Positions 45,638 to 53,291 of a DNA stretch of 54,706 bases are shown piece by piece. The stretch lies in assembly GCA_040774885.1 (NCBI GenBank), contig JAXGTO010000015.1:1-54706 (forward strand), given 5' to 3'. The DNA comes from JAXGTO01 sp040774885 (GTDB lineage Bacteria > Actinomycetota > Coriobacteriia > Coriobacteriales > Eggerthellaceae). The stretch's first letter is position 1. Each line of letters opens with the position of its first letter. The notes below the pieces were generated by a model that ran no database searches, was not told the DNA's origin, and saw nothing but the letters and a program-made list of their open reading frames with translations. The position numbers and the translations under genes were made by a program.

Positions 45638-45673
45638 GTTGAACGAGGTCCTGAAAACGGGACCTCATTCAAC
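45638..45673. repeat. Array repeat R5
   Basis: Identical to R4 and R6. Confidence 0.95.
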
Positions 45674-45850
45674 GATAAGGCAACGAAGCTTACAGGCGAA
45701 TATGGTGGAAGCGTCTCCGATTGGGCAAAGCTGAGAGGGAGCGGTTACGTAGATGATTTAGGCGGATTGAGCAGGCCATGCGAGTTGCATTGGTTCGAAG
45801 AGAAAACTGTTGGTAGAGTGGAAATGAAAGTTAAGAAGTTCTATTATTAA
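45674..45850 (+). pseudogene. Interval 5: truncated polymorphic-toxin C-terminal tail
   Basis: 58 residues open from the first base after R5: DKATKLTGEYGGSVSDWAKL, then a Gly-rich stretch, CELHWFEE and a basic end KVKKFYY. From memory, the KATKLTGEYGGS...SDW...HWYE pattern is a recurring C-terminal segment of Gram-positive polymorphic toxins. No initiation site lies within the interval. Repeat R5 is open in this frame but the adjacent upstream interval is not a toxin gene. Confidence 0.65.
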
Positions 45851-45853
45851 GCC

Positions 45854-46066
45854 ATGATAGTTATGTTTACGGGCATAGGATCAGTTCTGTCGCTGCTCAA
45901 CGGGAAAGAATATCCGGTTGAGTCAACAGAATGCGGGTGGTACCGGATAATCGATGAGAGTGGGGAGGATTATCTATATCCGCCTAGTGAGTTCGAGATC
46001 GTTAACGAATATCCTAATCCGCCAGAAACGCAACCTGAACCCATGCCAAAAGACATGGTTAATTGA
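45854..46066 (+). CDS. Interval 5: small SH3-like immunity candidate
   Basis: 70 residues starting 3 bp after the toxin-like tail. The core GKEYPV...CGWYRIIDESGEDYLYPPSEFEIV (shown in parts) resembles a family of small Gram-positive proteins (GWYRIVDxxGEDYLYPPxxFEIVE) that I recall being encoded next to secreted toxin tips. An acidic, proline-rich tail follows. I call it the cognate immunity gene by position and resemblance. Ribosome binding site weak, so it may rely on coupling. Confidence 0.65.
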   Translation: MIVMFTGIGSVLSLLNGKEYPVESTECGWYRIIDESGEDYLYPPSEFEIVNEYPNPPETQPEPMPKDMVN

Positions 46067-46079
46067 TTCGATGATCGCA

Positions 46080-46115
46080 GTTGAACGAGGTCCTGAAAAC
46101 GGGACCTCATTCAAC
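46080..46115. repeat. Array repeat R6 (cas-proximal)
   Basis: Identical to R4 and R5. Only 36 bp separate it from the cas2 stop, so any leader is very short or lies within cas2. Confidence 0.95.
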
Positions 46116-46151
46116 GTGTCTGCTACCTGCGATTATATCATTCAGGCCTTT

Positions 46152-46457
46152 CTATAGAGCTATACAGCAATTCGATCCAATCATTTGCTCCTGGAGGGAA
46201 GGGCCTCCTACAAGGTATTCCTTTTTCTTCCATTGTTGCTCCGTCATAGTGAACGCAACAACCGTCCCCGTGAGCGGTATGTGGTCGCGCAACCGCTTGA
46301 GATGCTTGCATGTGGCTTTTCTGTTGGGCGCAACACGCACAAACAGATCTAAACCCATCTTGTCGAAGCCATCAGCCAGCAAGGCTTTTCTCAGTTTCGT
46401 GTACTCCGTCTTGGTACCGCGCTTATTCGTCGGCCGCAAGACTACGATGATTCTCAT
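46152..46457 (-). CDS. cas2: Cas2-like protein (type II style)
   Basis: 101 residues with the ferredoxin-like Cas2 pattern: MRIIVVL strand, EYTKLRKALLADGF helix, FVRVAPNRKATCKHLKRLRDHIP, and VVAFTMTEQQWKKKEYLVGG. The segment order matches type II Cas2. The metal-binding aspartate normally at the end of strand 1 (FDLP-like) is absent: residues 7-9 are LRP. Cas2 is structural in spacer integration, so this need not block function. It overlaps the cas1 stop by 1 bp. Confidence 0.85.
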   Translation of the reverse strand: MRIIVVLRPTNKRGTKTEYTKLRKALLADGFDKMGLDLFVRVAPNRKATCKHLKRLRDHIPLTGTVVAFTMTEQQWKKKEYLVGGPSLQEQMIGSNCCIAL

Positions 46458-47362
46458 TATTCGATCACTCCTTCTATGAACTTTGGCACCAGCACGATCG
46501 GCAGTATCAACAAAGTGGGGTCTTCCGATTCGATAGCCCGTTTAAGGCTGTCGGCTTCAACCTCGATGGCATTTGCTACGGTTGTTTCCTTATCGTCCAT
46601 CGAGCAGGCGTGATGCAGTACAGCCACCAAGGAATGTCGTTGGTCTGCCGAAAGCCTGGCCGCAGGGTTCACGGTTTTTGGAGCGACGATATCTACGCAG
46701 GCACGAAACGGTTCGATGAGGTCATCGGCTAGATTGAAGGCGTTTAGCTGGCTTCTGTGATGTAGCCCAAATCCTGGCAGCATGCCAGAGGTCACTATCG
46801 CCTTGATGATTGCTGTTCGCAGAATTGAGTAGCCGTAGTTTAGAACGCTGTTAAACGAATCGTCGCTACGCCTGTTCAGCCCCGGATGCAGAAGGGGAAA
46901 ATACTCGGCTGCCGCTGTTCCTTCATGGTTCTCTGTGTCGCCGGGGCTTATTTCCTGTGCCCACTTTGCCACTTTTTCGGCCCCGGTCAGCCCCAGAATA
47001 CTGAGGACCCTTGCCTGGTTCTCGATTTTCCTTTCGACAATACGGGTCCACAAGGCATCGTTGCATTCCTGGGGCAGCCATACCTGTTGTTTTGCGGTGA
47101 GAGACTGCCGCGCGTTCCCGTAAAGAGCTTGTAACGTGGCAGTGGGTTTGAAGTTTCGTCCGTAAAAGGTTACGGCTACTTCTTTTTCCGCCAGAATCGA
47201 CAAGCCCATTGAGGAGATGCGGATAGAGGGACCACCCAGCATCAGACAGGCGATATCTTCCAGGGGAATACGCAGCGTTCCTATATCCCGCTGAATGGTT
47301 AATTGCCCTTCGTCCACATGAAGTTCCGCTGGTTCGTTTATCTCCACTGTCCTGAATGCCAT
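46457..47362 (-). CDS. cas1: Cas1 integrase (type II-like)
   Basis: 301 residues with type II Cas1 features: MAFRTVEI start, KIENQARVL, HEGTAAAEYFPLL (catalytic Glu147), LNYGYSILRTA, GFGLHHRSQLNAFNLADDL (His201/202) and IEPFR (Glu217). All three metal ligands seem present, so the integrase should be active. ATG at 47362 follows AAGGAG. No cas9 or csn2 is adjacent; upstream is only a small ORF and then a GNAT gene. Confidence 0.92.
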   Translation of the reverse strand: MAFRTVEINEPAELHVDEGQLTIQRDIGTLRIPLEDIACLMLGGPSIRISSMGLSILAEKEVAVTFYGRNFKPTATLQALYGNARQSLTAKQQVWLPQECNDALWTRIVERKIENQARVLSILGLTGAEKVAKWAQEISPGDTENHEGTAAAEYFPLLHPGLNRRSDDSFNSVLNYGYSILRTAIIKAIVTSGMLPGFGLHHRSQLNAFNLADDLIEPFRACVDIVAPKTVNPAARLSADQRHSLVAVLHHACSMDDKETTVANAIEVEADSLKRAIESEDPTLLILPIVLVPKFIEGVIE

Positions 47363-47409
47363 CGTTCATCTTCTCCTTAGTTGGTGCGTGAAAAGATTTC
47401 TCTTACCTA

Positions 47410-47613
47410 TCAGTCACCAATTTCCTCGGCCATCGAATATCGATAGCTCCGTGTTCGTTCAAGTAATTGTCGAAATGCGTTTAGCAATCTGAAAGTCGAC
47501 AAAGTCTGCAGCAGGCTTTCGACCTCAAGACTACTAAACGCATAATGGGTCATCGATTTTTGCTCTTTTGTATAGTTCGTGATTGGCTCCTGGGATTGCC
47601 AGGTCCGCGGCAC
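47410..47613 (-). CDS. Small ORF upstream of cas1, unknown
   Basis: Up to 67 residues from a GTG (47613), or 47 from an internal ATG (47553: MTHYAFSSLEVESLLQTL...). It is helical, Leu/Arg-rich, and ends 48 bp before cas1 on the same strand. No strong ribosome binding site. It could be a real companion protein, the remnant of a lost effector such as Cas9, or chance. The segment also contains a near-palindrome AAAG-CTGC/GCAG-CTTT around 47490-47515 that could form RNA structure. Confidence 0.35.
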   Translation of the reverse strand: MPRTWQSQEPITNYTKEQKSMTHYAFSSLEVESLLQTLSTFRLLNAFRQLLERTRSYRYSMAEEIGD

Positions 47614-47721
47614 TGTCTGCCCAAAATGCTCGGCAAAACTTAACTCGCGCTTCGATCCCAGGGCTCAACGCGCTTCTGCGCTATCATGAAGCGGTTGAAA
47701 CATCAAGGGAATCGAGCATTC

Positions 47722-48207
47722 ATGACCGTATCAGTCCGCACCATGCAACCCTCCGACCTTCCGGCGGTCACCGCCATTTGGAACGAGGTGGTGCGCGACG
47801 GGATATCGTTTCCCCAGACCGATGAGTTGTTTGAAGATGAGGCTCGCAGCTTTTTCAAAGGGCAGTCCCAAGTGGGTGTAGCGGTGGAAGGCGAGACGGT
47901 TTTGGGCCTCTACATCCTGCATCCCAACAACATAGGACGTTGCGGCCATATCGCCAACGCCAGCTATGCAGTGGCCTCTGCGGCACGCGGCAAGCATGTG
48001 GGAAGTTTGCTGGTGGAAGACTCGATGGCCCGCGCAAAGGAAAACGGATTCCGGATCCTGCAGTTCAACGCCGTGGTATCCACCAATGCCGGGGCGCGGC
48101 ATTTGTACGAAAAGTTGGGTTTTCGTCAGCTGGGAACCATCCCCGGCGGCTTCCGTCTGGATGACGGCTCGTATGCCGACATCTGCCCCTATTTTCGGGA
48201 ATTGTAG
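47722..48207 (+). CDS. GNAT-family N-acetyltransferase
   Basis: 161 residues, phosphinothricin-acetyltransferase-like GNAT fold. VRTMQPSDLPAVTAIWNEVV at the start, acetyl-CoA loop AARGKHVGSLLVEDSM, and the C-terminal NAGARHLYEKLGFRQLGTIPG are clear. Start at 47722; an upstream ATG at 47686 lacks a ribosome binding site. It returns to host-like GC-rich codon use, marking the right border of the unusual region. Confidence 0.9.
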   Translation: MTVSVRTMQPSDLPAVTAIWNEVVRDGISFPQTDELFEDEARSFFKGQSQVGVAVEGETVLGLYILHPNNIGRCGHIANASYAVASAARGKHVGSLLVEDSMARAKENGFRILQFNAVVSTNAGARHLYEKLGFRQLGTIPGGFRLDDGSYADICPYFREL

Positions 48208-48219
48208 GAGGCGTTCCGC

Positions 48220-49314
48220 TTGAAGAAGGTACTGGTTGTTTTCGGCACGCGACCCGAGGCTATCAAAATGTGCCCTCTGGTCAAAGAACTCGAGCACAGG
48301 GATGGCTTCGACTGCAAGGTGTGCGTCACCGGGCAGCACCGCCAGATGCTCGATCAGGTGCTGAAGGCGTTCGATGTTGCTCCCGATTACGACCTTTCCA
48401 TCATGAAAGATAGGCAGACGCTTTCCGATATCACGTCGGAAGTGCTGGTGCGCATGGGCGACGTGCTCGACGATGCCGCTCCCGATGTGGTGCTGGTTCA
48501 TGGCGATACCACCACCACGTTCGCTTCCGCCGTGGCCGCATTCTATCGGCAGATTCCCGTGGGCCATGTTGAGGCCGGGCTGCGCACGCACGATATCTAT
48601 TCGCCCTTCCCAGAGGAGTTCAATCGCCAGGCCGTCGACATCGTGACGCGCTATTATTTCGCCCCTACCGATGTATCGCGCGATAACCTGCTGGCTGAAG
48701 GCAAGCCCGCCGATCGCATCTTCGTCACCGGCAATACGGCCATCGATGCCTTGGCAACCACCGTGCGGCCCGATTACGCGCATCCCGAGCTCGACTGGGC
48801 CGATGGGTCGCGACTGCTGCTCATCACGGCGCATCGCCGCGAGAACCTGGGCGCGCCCATGCATCGGATGTTTCGTGCCATCCGCCGTGTGGTGGAAGAG
48901 AACCCCGACGTCAAAGCCGTTTATCCCATCCATATGAACCCGGCGGTGCGCGAAGCCGCGGCCGCCGAGTTGTCCGGATGCGACCGAATCCGCATCATCG
49001 ATCCTTTGGACGTGGTCGATTTCCATAATTTCATGGAGCGCAGCACGGTCATTCTCACGGACAGCGGCGGCATCCAGGAAGAAGCTCCCGGCTTGGGCAA
49101 GCCCGTGCTGGTGATGCGCGACACCACCGAGCGTCCCGAGGGAATAGCCGCGGGAACGCTTAAGTTGGTGGGCACGTCGGAAGAAGCGATCTATGCCGAA
49201 TGCTCCAAACTCCTGCACGACGCCGCTGCCTATGAGGACATGTCGCATGCGTCCAACCCCTATGGGGACGGTACCGCCTCAAAGCAGATCGCGGATATCT
49301 TGGAGCAAGAATAA
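48220..49314 (+). CDS. wecB: UDP-N-acetylglucosamine 2-epimerase (non-hydrolysing)
   Basis: 364 residues with VFGTRPEAIKMCPLV, GDTTTTFASAVAAF, HVEAGLRTHD, HRRENLG and TDSGGIQEEAPGLGKPVLVMR. These are the full set of WecB/MnaA motifs. It makes UDP-ManNAc for cell-envelope polymers. TTG start 8 bp from AGGAGG, which overlaps the GNAT stop, so the two genes are likely coupled. Confidence 0.95.
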   Translation: MKKVLVVFGTRPEAIKMCPLVKELEHRDGFDCKVCVTGQHRQMLDQVLKAFDVAPDYDLSIMKDRQTLSDITSEVLVRMGDVLDDAAPDVVLVHGDTTTTFASAVAAFYRQIPVGHVEAGLRTHDIYSPFPEEFNRQAVDIVTRYYFAPTDVSRDNLLAEGKPADRIFVTGNTAIDALATTVRPDYAHPELDWADGSRLLLITAHRRENLGAPMHRMFRAIRRVVEENPDVKAVYPIHMNPAVREAAAAELSGCDRIRIIDPLDVVDFHNFMERSTVILTDSGGIQEEAPGLGKPVLVMRDTTERPEGIAAGTLKLVGTSEEAIYAECSKLLHDAAAYEDMSHASNPYGDGTASKQIADILEQE

Positions 49315-49396
49315 ACGCAGGGATTAGCCGCAAGCGGAAAAGTCCATCGTGCCAACTTGATGGAACAGAGCGATATCGGCATTCGTTTGATGGCCG

Positions 49397-51811
49397 CTAC
49401 TCGGTTTCGGCGGCTTCCATGTGCCGGATGAGGGTCCGATAGAGCAGCGAAGGCTCGATGGGCTTTGCCAGATGGTCATTCATTCCGGCATCTTTCGACC
49501 GTTGTCGATCGTCATCGAAAGCATTGGCCGTCATGGCGATGATGGGCACCGTATGCGCATCATCGCGGTCGAGTGCTCTGATGGCCCGCGTCGCGGCAAG
49601 GCCGTCCATTATCGGCATGCGAATATCCATCAGGATGGCATCGTAGGACCCTGCAGGGCTCTGCGCGAAGTCCGTCACGCCGGCCTGGCCGTTGTCGGCA
49701 TGCGAGACGGCGACGCCCGCCCGCTCTAGCAACCGGATGGTGATCTCGGCATTCACGGGATGGTCTTCGCATAGCAGGATTCGCTTTCCTGCAAGCGGCG
49801 CAAGGTCGACGGTTCGGTCATCGACGGCTGTTTTCGCGCTGTCGGCGATGTCGAAGGTCATATCGATGCTGAAGGTGGTGCCACGTCCCAATTCGCTTTC
49901 GACGGATATGGAACCACCCATCAGATCGACAAGTTTTTTTACCAAGGCCAGCCCTAGGTCGGTCTCGTTTTCCTGCTTGGATAGGCGGTTTTCGTTTCGG
50001 GAAAAGGGCTCGAAGACGTGTTCCAGGCGTTCTGGGCTCAGTCCTATGCCATTGTCCCGTATCGTCACGCGGGTGCTGAGGGAGTCCGATGTCCGATTCG
50101 TGATAGCGGCCAAGCACTCCACCTTGCCGCCTTTCGGAGTGGATTTGATGGCGCTGGAAAGCAAGTTGAACAAGATTTGACGATATCGCACTTTGTCGGT
50201 AAGTATGGCGGGGAACTGCGGGCTTGCTTCTGTGATGGTCAGCGTGATGCCCTTTTGCCGAGCAAGGGGTTCTATCAGCAGCTTCAGCTGTTGCAGCATG
50301 TCTTTCTGCTCGTAGGGCTCGGGATGCAATTCCAAAACCGCGCTCTCGATCTTCGTCATATCGAGCACATCGTTGATCTGTTGAAGCAGCAATTGGCCTG
50401 CGTCATTGATCTTGTCGAGGGATGCGCGCGTAGCCGCCGGATCGTCCGCTTCGTCGGTCGCTATGGTGGCCAGTCCCAATATCACGTTCATCGGAGTGCG
50501 CATTTCGTGGCTCATGCGGGAAAGGAACACCGTTTTTGCCTCGTTGGCTTTTTTAGCCTCCATCAGTGCTTTTGCAAGAGCTTGTTCGTTTTCGGCCAAC
50601 GCCGTTTCGATCGCTTTTTCGTCGTCGACGCATTCGGTGAGCGTCAATTCAAGCACATCATCACCGAATCGGTCTTCGACGAACACCACCGTGGTACGGT
50701 TCCAATGCCACTGGCCGTCGTCGCCTTTCTGCCGGTGGGTCAGCGCTACGGTGTTTTTCCCTTGGGCATGCGCCGCAAGCAGGCTCTGCCGTGAAAACAA
50801 GTTGACGAAAGCATCGCGCTCATCGACATGGATGGTGCTTGCTCCTGTGCGTACCAATTCATCGAAGACGCCTTGTTCTTCTGCCTTGCGGGTGTTGAAT
50901 CGTTCATATTCGATCATGTAAAACGAATTGCGAGTGAGGTTGACGGCGATGACCATGGGAAACATCACCTTGGCGGCTGCCAGGAGCATATCGCGGTCCT
51001 GCGTCAATTCCCGAGCCTCTTCGTGTTGGTCGGTCATATCGAAGCAGACGCTGATGATGGCGTCTTTTCCGTTGTCTGCCACGATGCGTTTGCCGCGGTC
51101 GTCAACCCACAGGTAGCTGCCGTCGCTTTTCAACATGCGATAGACGACTTGGTATTTTCCATCGCGATCGAGCTGCTCGTTCACTGCGTGCGTTACGGCG
51201 GCGCGGTCGTCGGGGTGGATGCCGTTTGCGACCAATCCATCGATTGCATCGATGTAGTGCCGCTCATCTTCGTAGCCGAGCGTTGCCAGCAAGGTGCCGT
51301 TAGCGAAGTAAAGGGGGAATCCGCTTTCGCAATAGCCACCTTGGATGCCGCACGATACCGTGGTGTCGAAGTAATCGCGCATCAGATCATGGGCGTAACG
51401 CTCTTCGCGCGAAAAGGGGAAGTACTCGTCATTATCTTGGGTTGCGTCGGGAACCGAAAAATGGAGCGAGCAGATGCGCGTCTTTCCATCGTCGATGCAA
51501 GTAGTGGCGGAAATGCGGCATTCAATGGTGACGCCGGCAGATGAAATGAGCGTTTTTACATGTGCGATTCCGATGCCGTCGGCAATCACGTGTTCGTGCT
51601 CTGAAATGATTTCGACTTGGTACGGAGAGGAGTCCTTCGACATCTCGTCTTCGATGTAGTCGACGGCTTCTTCATAGGTGCGGACGTCTTCATTGGCGCC
51701 GGTTCCGAACCATTGGATATCATGTGCGAGGCAATCGACCGCTCCGATGCTGTCCCGTTGTTCGAAATCACGGGAGAGGAACGACTTCAATACTGCCATC
51801 GGCGACTGCAT
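49397..51811 (-). CDS. Hybrid sensor histidine kinase with degenerate ATP-binding boxes
   Basis: 804 residues. Order: SnoaL/NTF2-like N-terminal domain (1-125), PAS-like domain with FANGTLLATLGYED (about 160-270), a second sensory region, a coiled coil, HisKA with FLSRMSHEMRTPMN, HATPase and a receiver domain (ILLCEDHPVN, MDIRMPIMDG, AMTANAF, AKPI). No membrane helices, so it is cytoplasmic. The H-box and receiver aspartate are intact. The N-box reads NLLSSAIKST (second Asn is Ser), and the G2 box reads ETDLGLAL where GTGLGLAI is usual, so kinase activity may be reduced or phosphatase-biased. Faces wecB convergently. Confidence 0.88.
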   Translation of the reverse strand: MQSPMAVLKSFLSRDFEQRDSIGAVDCLAHDIQWFGTGANEDVRTYEEAVDYIEDEMSKDSSPYQVEIISEHEHVIADGIGIAHVKTLISSAGVTIECRISATTCIDDGKTRICSLHFSVPDATQDNDEYFPFSREERYAHDLMRDYFDTTVSCGIQGGYCESGFPLYFANGTLLATLGYEDERHYIDAIDGLVANGIHPDDRAAVTHAVNEQLDRDGKYQVVYRMLKSDGSYLWVDDRGKRIVADNGKDAIISVCFDMTDQHEEARELTQDRDMLLAAAKVMFPMVIAVNLTRNSFYMIEYERFNTRKAEEQGVFDELVRTGASTIHVDERDAFVNLFSRQSLLAAHAQGKNTVALTHRQKGDDGQWHWNRTTVVFVEDRFGDDVLELTLTECVDDEKAIETALAENEQALAKALMEAKKANEAKTVFLSRMSHEMRTPMNVILGLATIATDEADDPAATRASLDKINDAGQLLLQQINDVLDMTKIESAVLELHPEPYEQKDMLQQLKLLIEPLARQKGITLTITEASPQFPAILTDKVRYRQILFNLLSSAIKSTPKGGKVECLAAITNRTSDSLSTRVTIRDNGIGLSPERLEHVFEPFSRNENRLSKQENETDLGLALVKKLVDLMGGSISVESELGRGTTFSIDMTFDIADSAKTAVDDRTVDLAPLAGKRILLCEDHPVNAEITIRLLERAGVAVSHADNGQAGVTDFAQSPAGSYDAILMDIRMPIMDGLAATRAIRALDRDDAHTVPIIAMTANAFDDDRQRSKDAGMNDHLAKPIEPSLLYRTLIRHMEAAETE

Positions 51812-52018
51812 GGATACCCCTCTATCTTTGAGAGTAAATATATCCTATGGGTGATTTTGCGTATTGTCTATCGTCAGATGTAATGCAAAACGAAGATATG
51901 GTGTCTTTTTCCCTATCATTCGCGTTGTTCGCGGAGAGGGGCTTCCGGATGGGGGAGTTGCCGCGTCTTGCGTTATGATGGCATCTCGAATGAAATCTGG
52001 ATAAGGAGCATGCTTTCC

Positions 52019-53083
52019 ATGGCGCTTTCCATCGGCATCGTCGGACTTCCCAATGTGGGCAAATCGACCCTATTCACCGCGCTCACCGATAAGGGCGGGC
52101 TTGCGGCAAACTATCCTTTCGCCACCATCGAGCCCAATGTGGGCGTGGTGCCCGTGCCCGATTCCCGCTTGGATCGCCTGGCCGAAATCGACCACCCCGC
52201 CAAGGTCATTCCCGCCACCGTCGAATTCGTGGATATCGCCGGTTTGGTGGCAGGCGCCAGCCAGGGCGAGGGCCTGGGCAATCAATTCTTGGCAAATATC
52301 CGCGACACCGATGCCATTTGCGAAGTGGTGCGCTATTTCAGCGACCCCGATGTGGTGCATGTCGCCGGCAAGGTTGACCCTGCAAGCGATGTTGACACCA
52401 TCAAGACCGAGCTCATCTTGGCCGATTTGGCCACGCTGGAACATGCGATGGGCCGTCTTGAGAAAGATGCCAAGCGCGACAAGTCCAATGTGCTGGAATT
52501 CGAAACCGCCAAAAAGGTGGAAGCCGGTCTGAACGAGGGCCATCGCGCCACCAGCCTGGGGCTGTCGGAAGACGAAGCGAACAGCATCTACGACCTGCAC
52601 CTGCTTACCATGAAGCCCATGATGTATTTGGCCAACGTCGATGAAGACAACGTCACCGCCGAGCTGGCCCCCATAGACGGCGTGGTGCCCGTTCCCTTCT
52701 GCGCCAAGGTAGAAGCCGACCTGGCAGAACTCGATCCCGCCGAAGCCGCCGAATATCTGGAGGCCATGGGGCTTTCCGAAAGCGGGCTTGCCCGCGTTGT
52801 GCGCGAAGCCTACAAGCTGTTGGGCTTGCAAAGCTACTTCACCAGCGGTGCGGACGAGACCCGCGCCTGGACCATCCCCATCGGTGCCAAAGCCCCTCAA
52901 GCCGCCGGCGTCATCCACACCGATTTCGAGCGCGGCTTCATCAAAGCCGAAACCGCCGCATTTTCCGACTACGATCAGCTGGACGGGGAAGCCGGCTGCC
53001 GCGCTGCCGGAAAATTGCGCCAAGAAGGCAAAGACTACGTAGTGCAGGATGGGGACATCCTCCACTTCAAATTCAACGTCTGA
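52019..53083 (+). CDS. ychF: Redox-regulated / ribosome-associated ATPase YchF (OLA1 family)
   Basis: 354 residues. P-loop GLPNVGKST, switch YPFATIEPNVGVV, DIAGLVAGASQGEGLGNQFL, the NVDE segment replacing NKxD (ATP over GTP preference), and a C-terminal TGS domain (ARAWTIPIGAKAPQAAGVIH, DGDILHF). Start 52019 gives about 10 bp from AAGGAG; 52010 would be too close. Confidence 0.95.
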   Translation: MALSIGIVGLPNVGKSTLFTALTDKGGLAANYPFATIEPNVGVVPVPDSRLDRLAEIDHPAKVIPATVEFVDIAGLVAGASQGEGLGNQFLANIRDTDAICEVVRYFSDPDVVHVAGKVDPASDVDTIKTELILADLATLEHAMGRLEKDAKRDKSNVLEFETAKKVEAGLNEGHRATSLGLSEDEANSIYDLHLLTMKPMMYLANVDEDNVTAELAPIDGVVPVPFCAKVEADLAELDPAEAAEYLEAMGLSESGLARVVREAYKLLGLQSYFTSGADETRAWTIPIGAKAPQAAGVIHTDFERGFIKAETAAFSDYDQLDGEAGCRAAGKLRQEGKDYVVQDGDILHFKFNV

Positions 53084-53084
53084 C

Positions 53085-53177
53085 GATTCTGAGGGGCGGC
53101 TTCGCCCTTGTTTTAGCGCTTACGTAGCGCGAAGTACGCTACGCGCGAAAGGCGGGTGAATCCACTCCCTCAGAATC
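53085..53177. repeat. 93-bp inverted-repeat element after ychF
   Basis: GATTCTGAGGG (53085-53095) and CCCTCAGAATC (53167-53177) are perfect inverted 11-mers. They enclose a terminator and further small hairpins (GCGCT-TACGT-AGCGC; GTAGCG with CGCTAC). Confidence 0.7.
53094..53114 (+). terminator. ychF terminator
   Basis: GGGCG-GCTT-CGCCC followed by TTGTTTT, 11 bp after the stop. Confidence 0.75.
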
Positions 53178-53209
53178 GCCAGACGCCGGCTCCCGGATGC
53201 GGTTGGGCG

Positions 53210-53260
53210 GGGGCGGGTCGCTTCGCTCCCACCGGCGAGGATGCGTCGAGGGCAGCGGGG
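53210..53260. repeat. 51-bp intergenic repeat, copy 1
   Basis: 51 bp with GGGTCGCTTCGCTCCC near its left end. Copy 2 at 53484-53534 differs at three positions by eye, and a partial third copy occurs at 53533-53566. Confidence 0.75.
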
Positions 53261-53291
53261 GCGGGTTGGAATACCAACGGCAAGCGGCGGA

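Larger units (their letters stand above)
43716..46115. CRISPR. CRISPR-like array with gene-sized intervals (cassette array)
   Basis: Six copies of a 36-nt repeat (43716, 43923, 44804, 45118, 45638, 46080) lie beside type II-like cas2 and cas1. The left arm is GTTGAACGAGGTCC, the loop TGAAAACG, and the right arm is the exact reverse complement of the left. Intervals are 171, 845, 278, 484 and 406 bp instead of about 30 bp. They carry at least seven short or truncated reading frames on the plus strand. Interval sequence looks AT-richer than flanking genes. Repeats R4-R6 are identical, R2-R3 differ from them at one base, and R1 is degenerate, giving a gradient from the cas side outward. The label CRISPR is used for repeat form and cas linkage only; these are not normal spacers. 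Confidence 0.85.

Noticed and set aside
43923..46066. Classical orphan CdiA-CT/Rhs tip array with the repeat as the conserved toxin junction.
   Set aside because: The truncated frames join the repeat in different phases (offset 2, 2 and 0), and in the offset-2 phase the repeat contains stop codons.
43716..46115. Treating the repeats as a normal CRISPR array with 30-bp spacers.
   Set aside because: All five intervals are far longer (171-845 bp) and contain reading frames and terminators.
43716..46115. Integron with attC sites.
   Set aside because: No tyrosine integrase in the window; the repeats are near-identical 36-mers with perfect arms, unlike variable attC sites with R/L boxes and extrahelical bases.
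47455..47462. TCGTTCAA match to the repeat end as a tracrRNA anti-repeat.
   Set aside because: Only 8 nt match and there is no accompanying tracr-like terminator or cas9.
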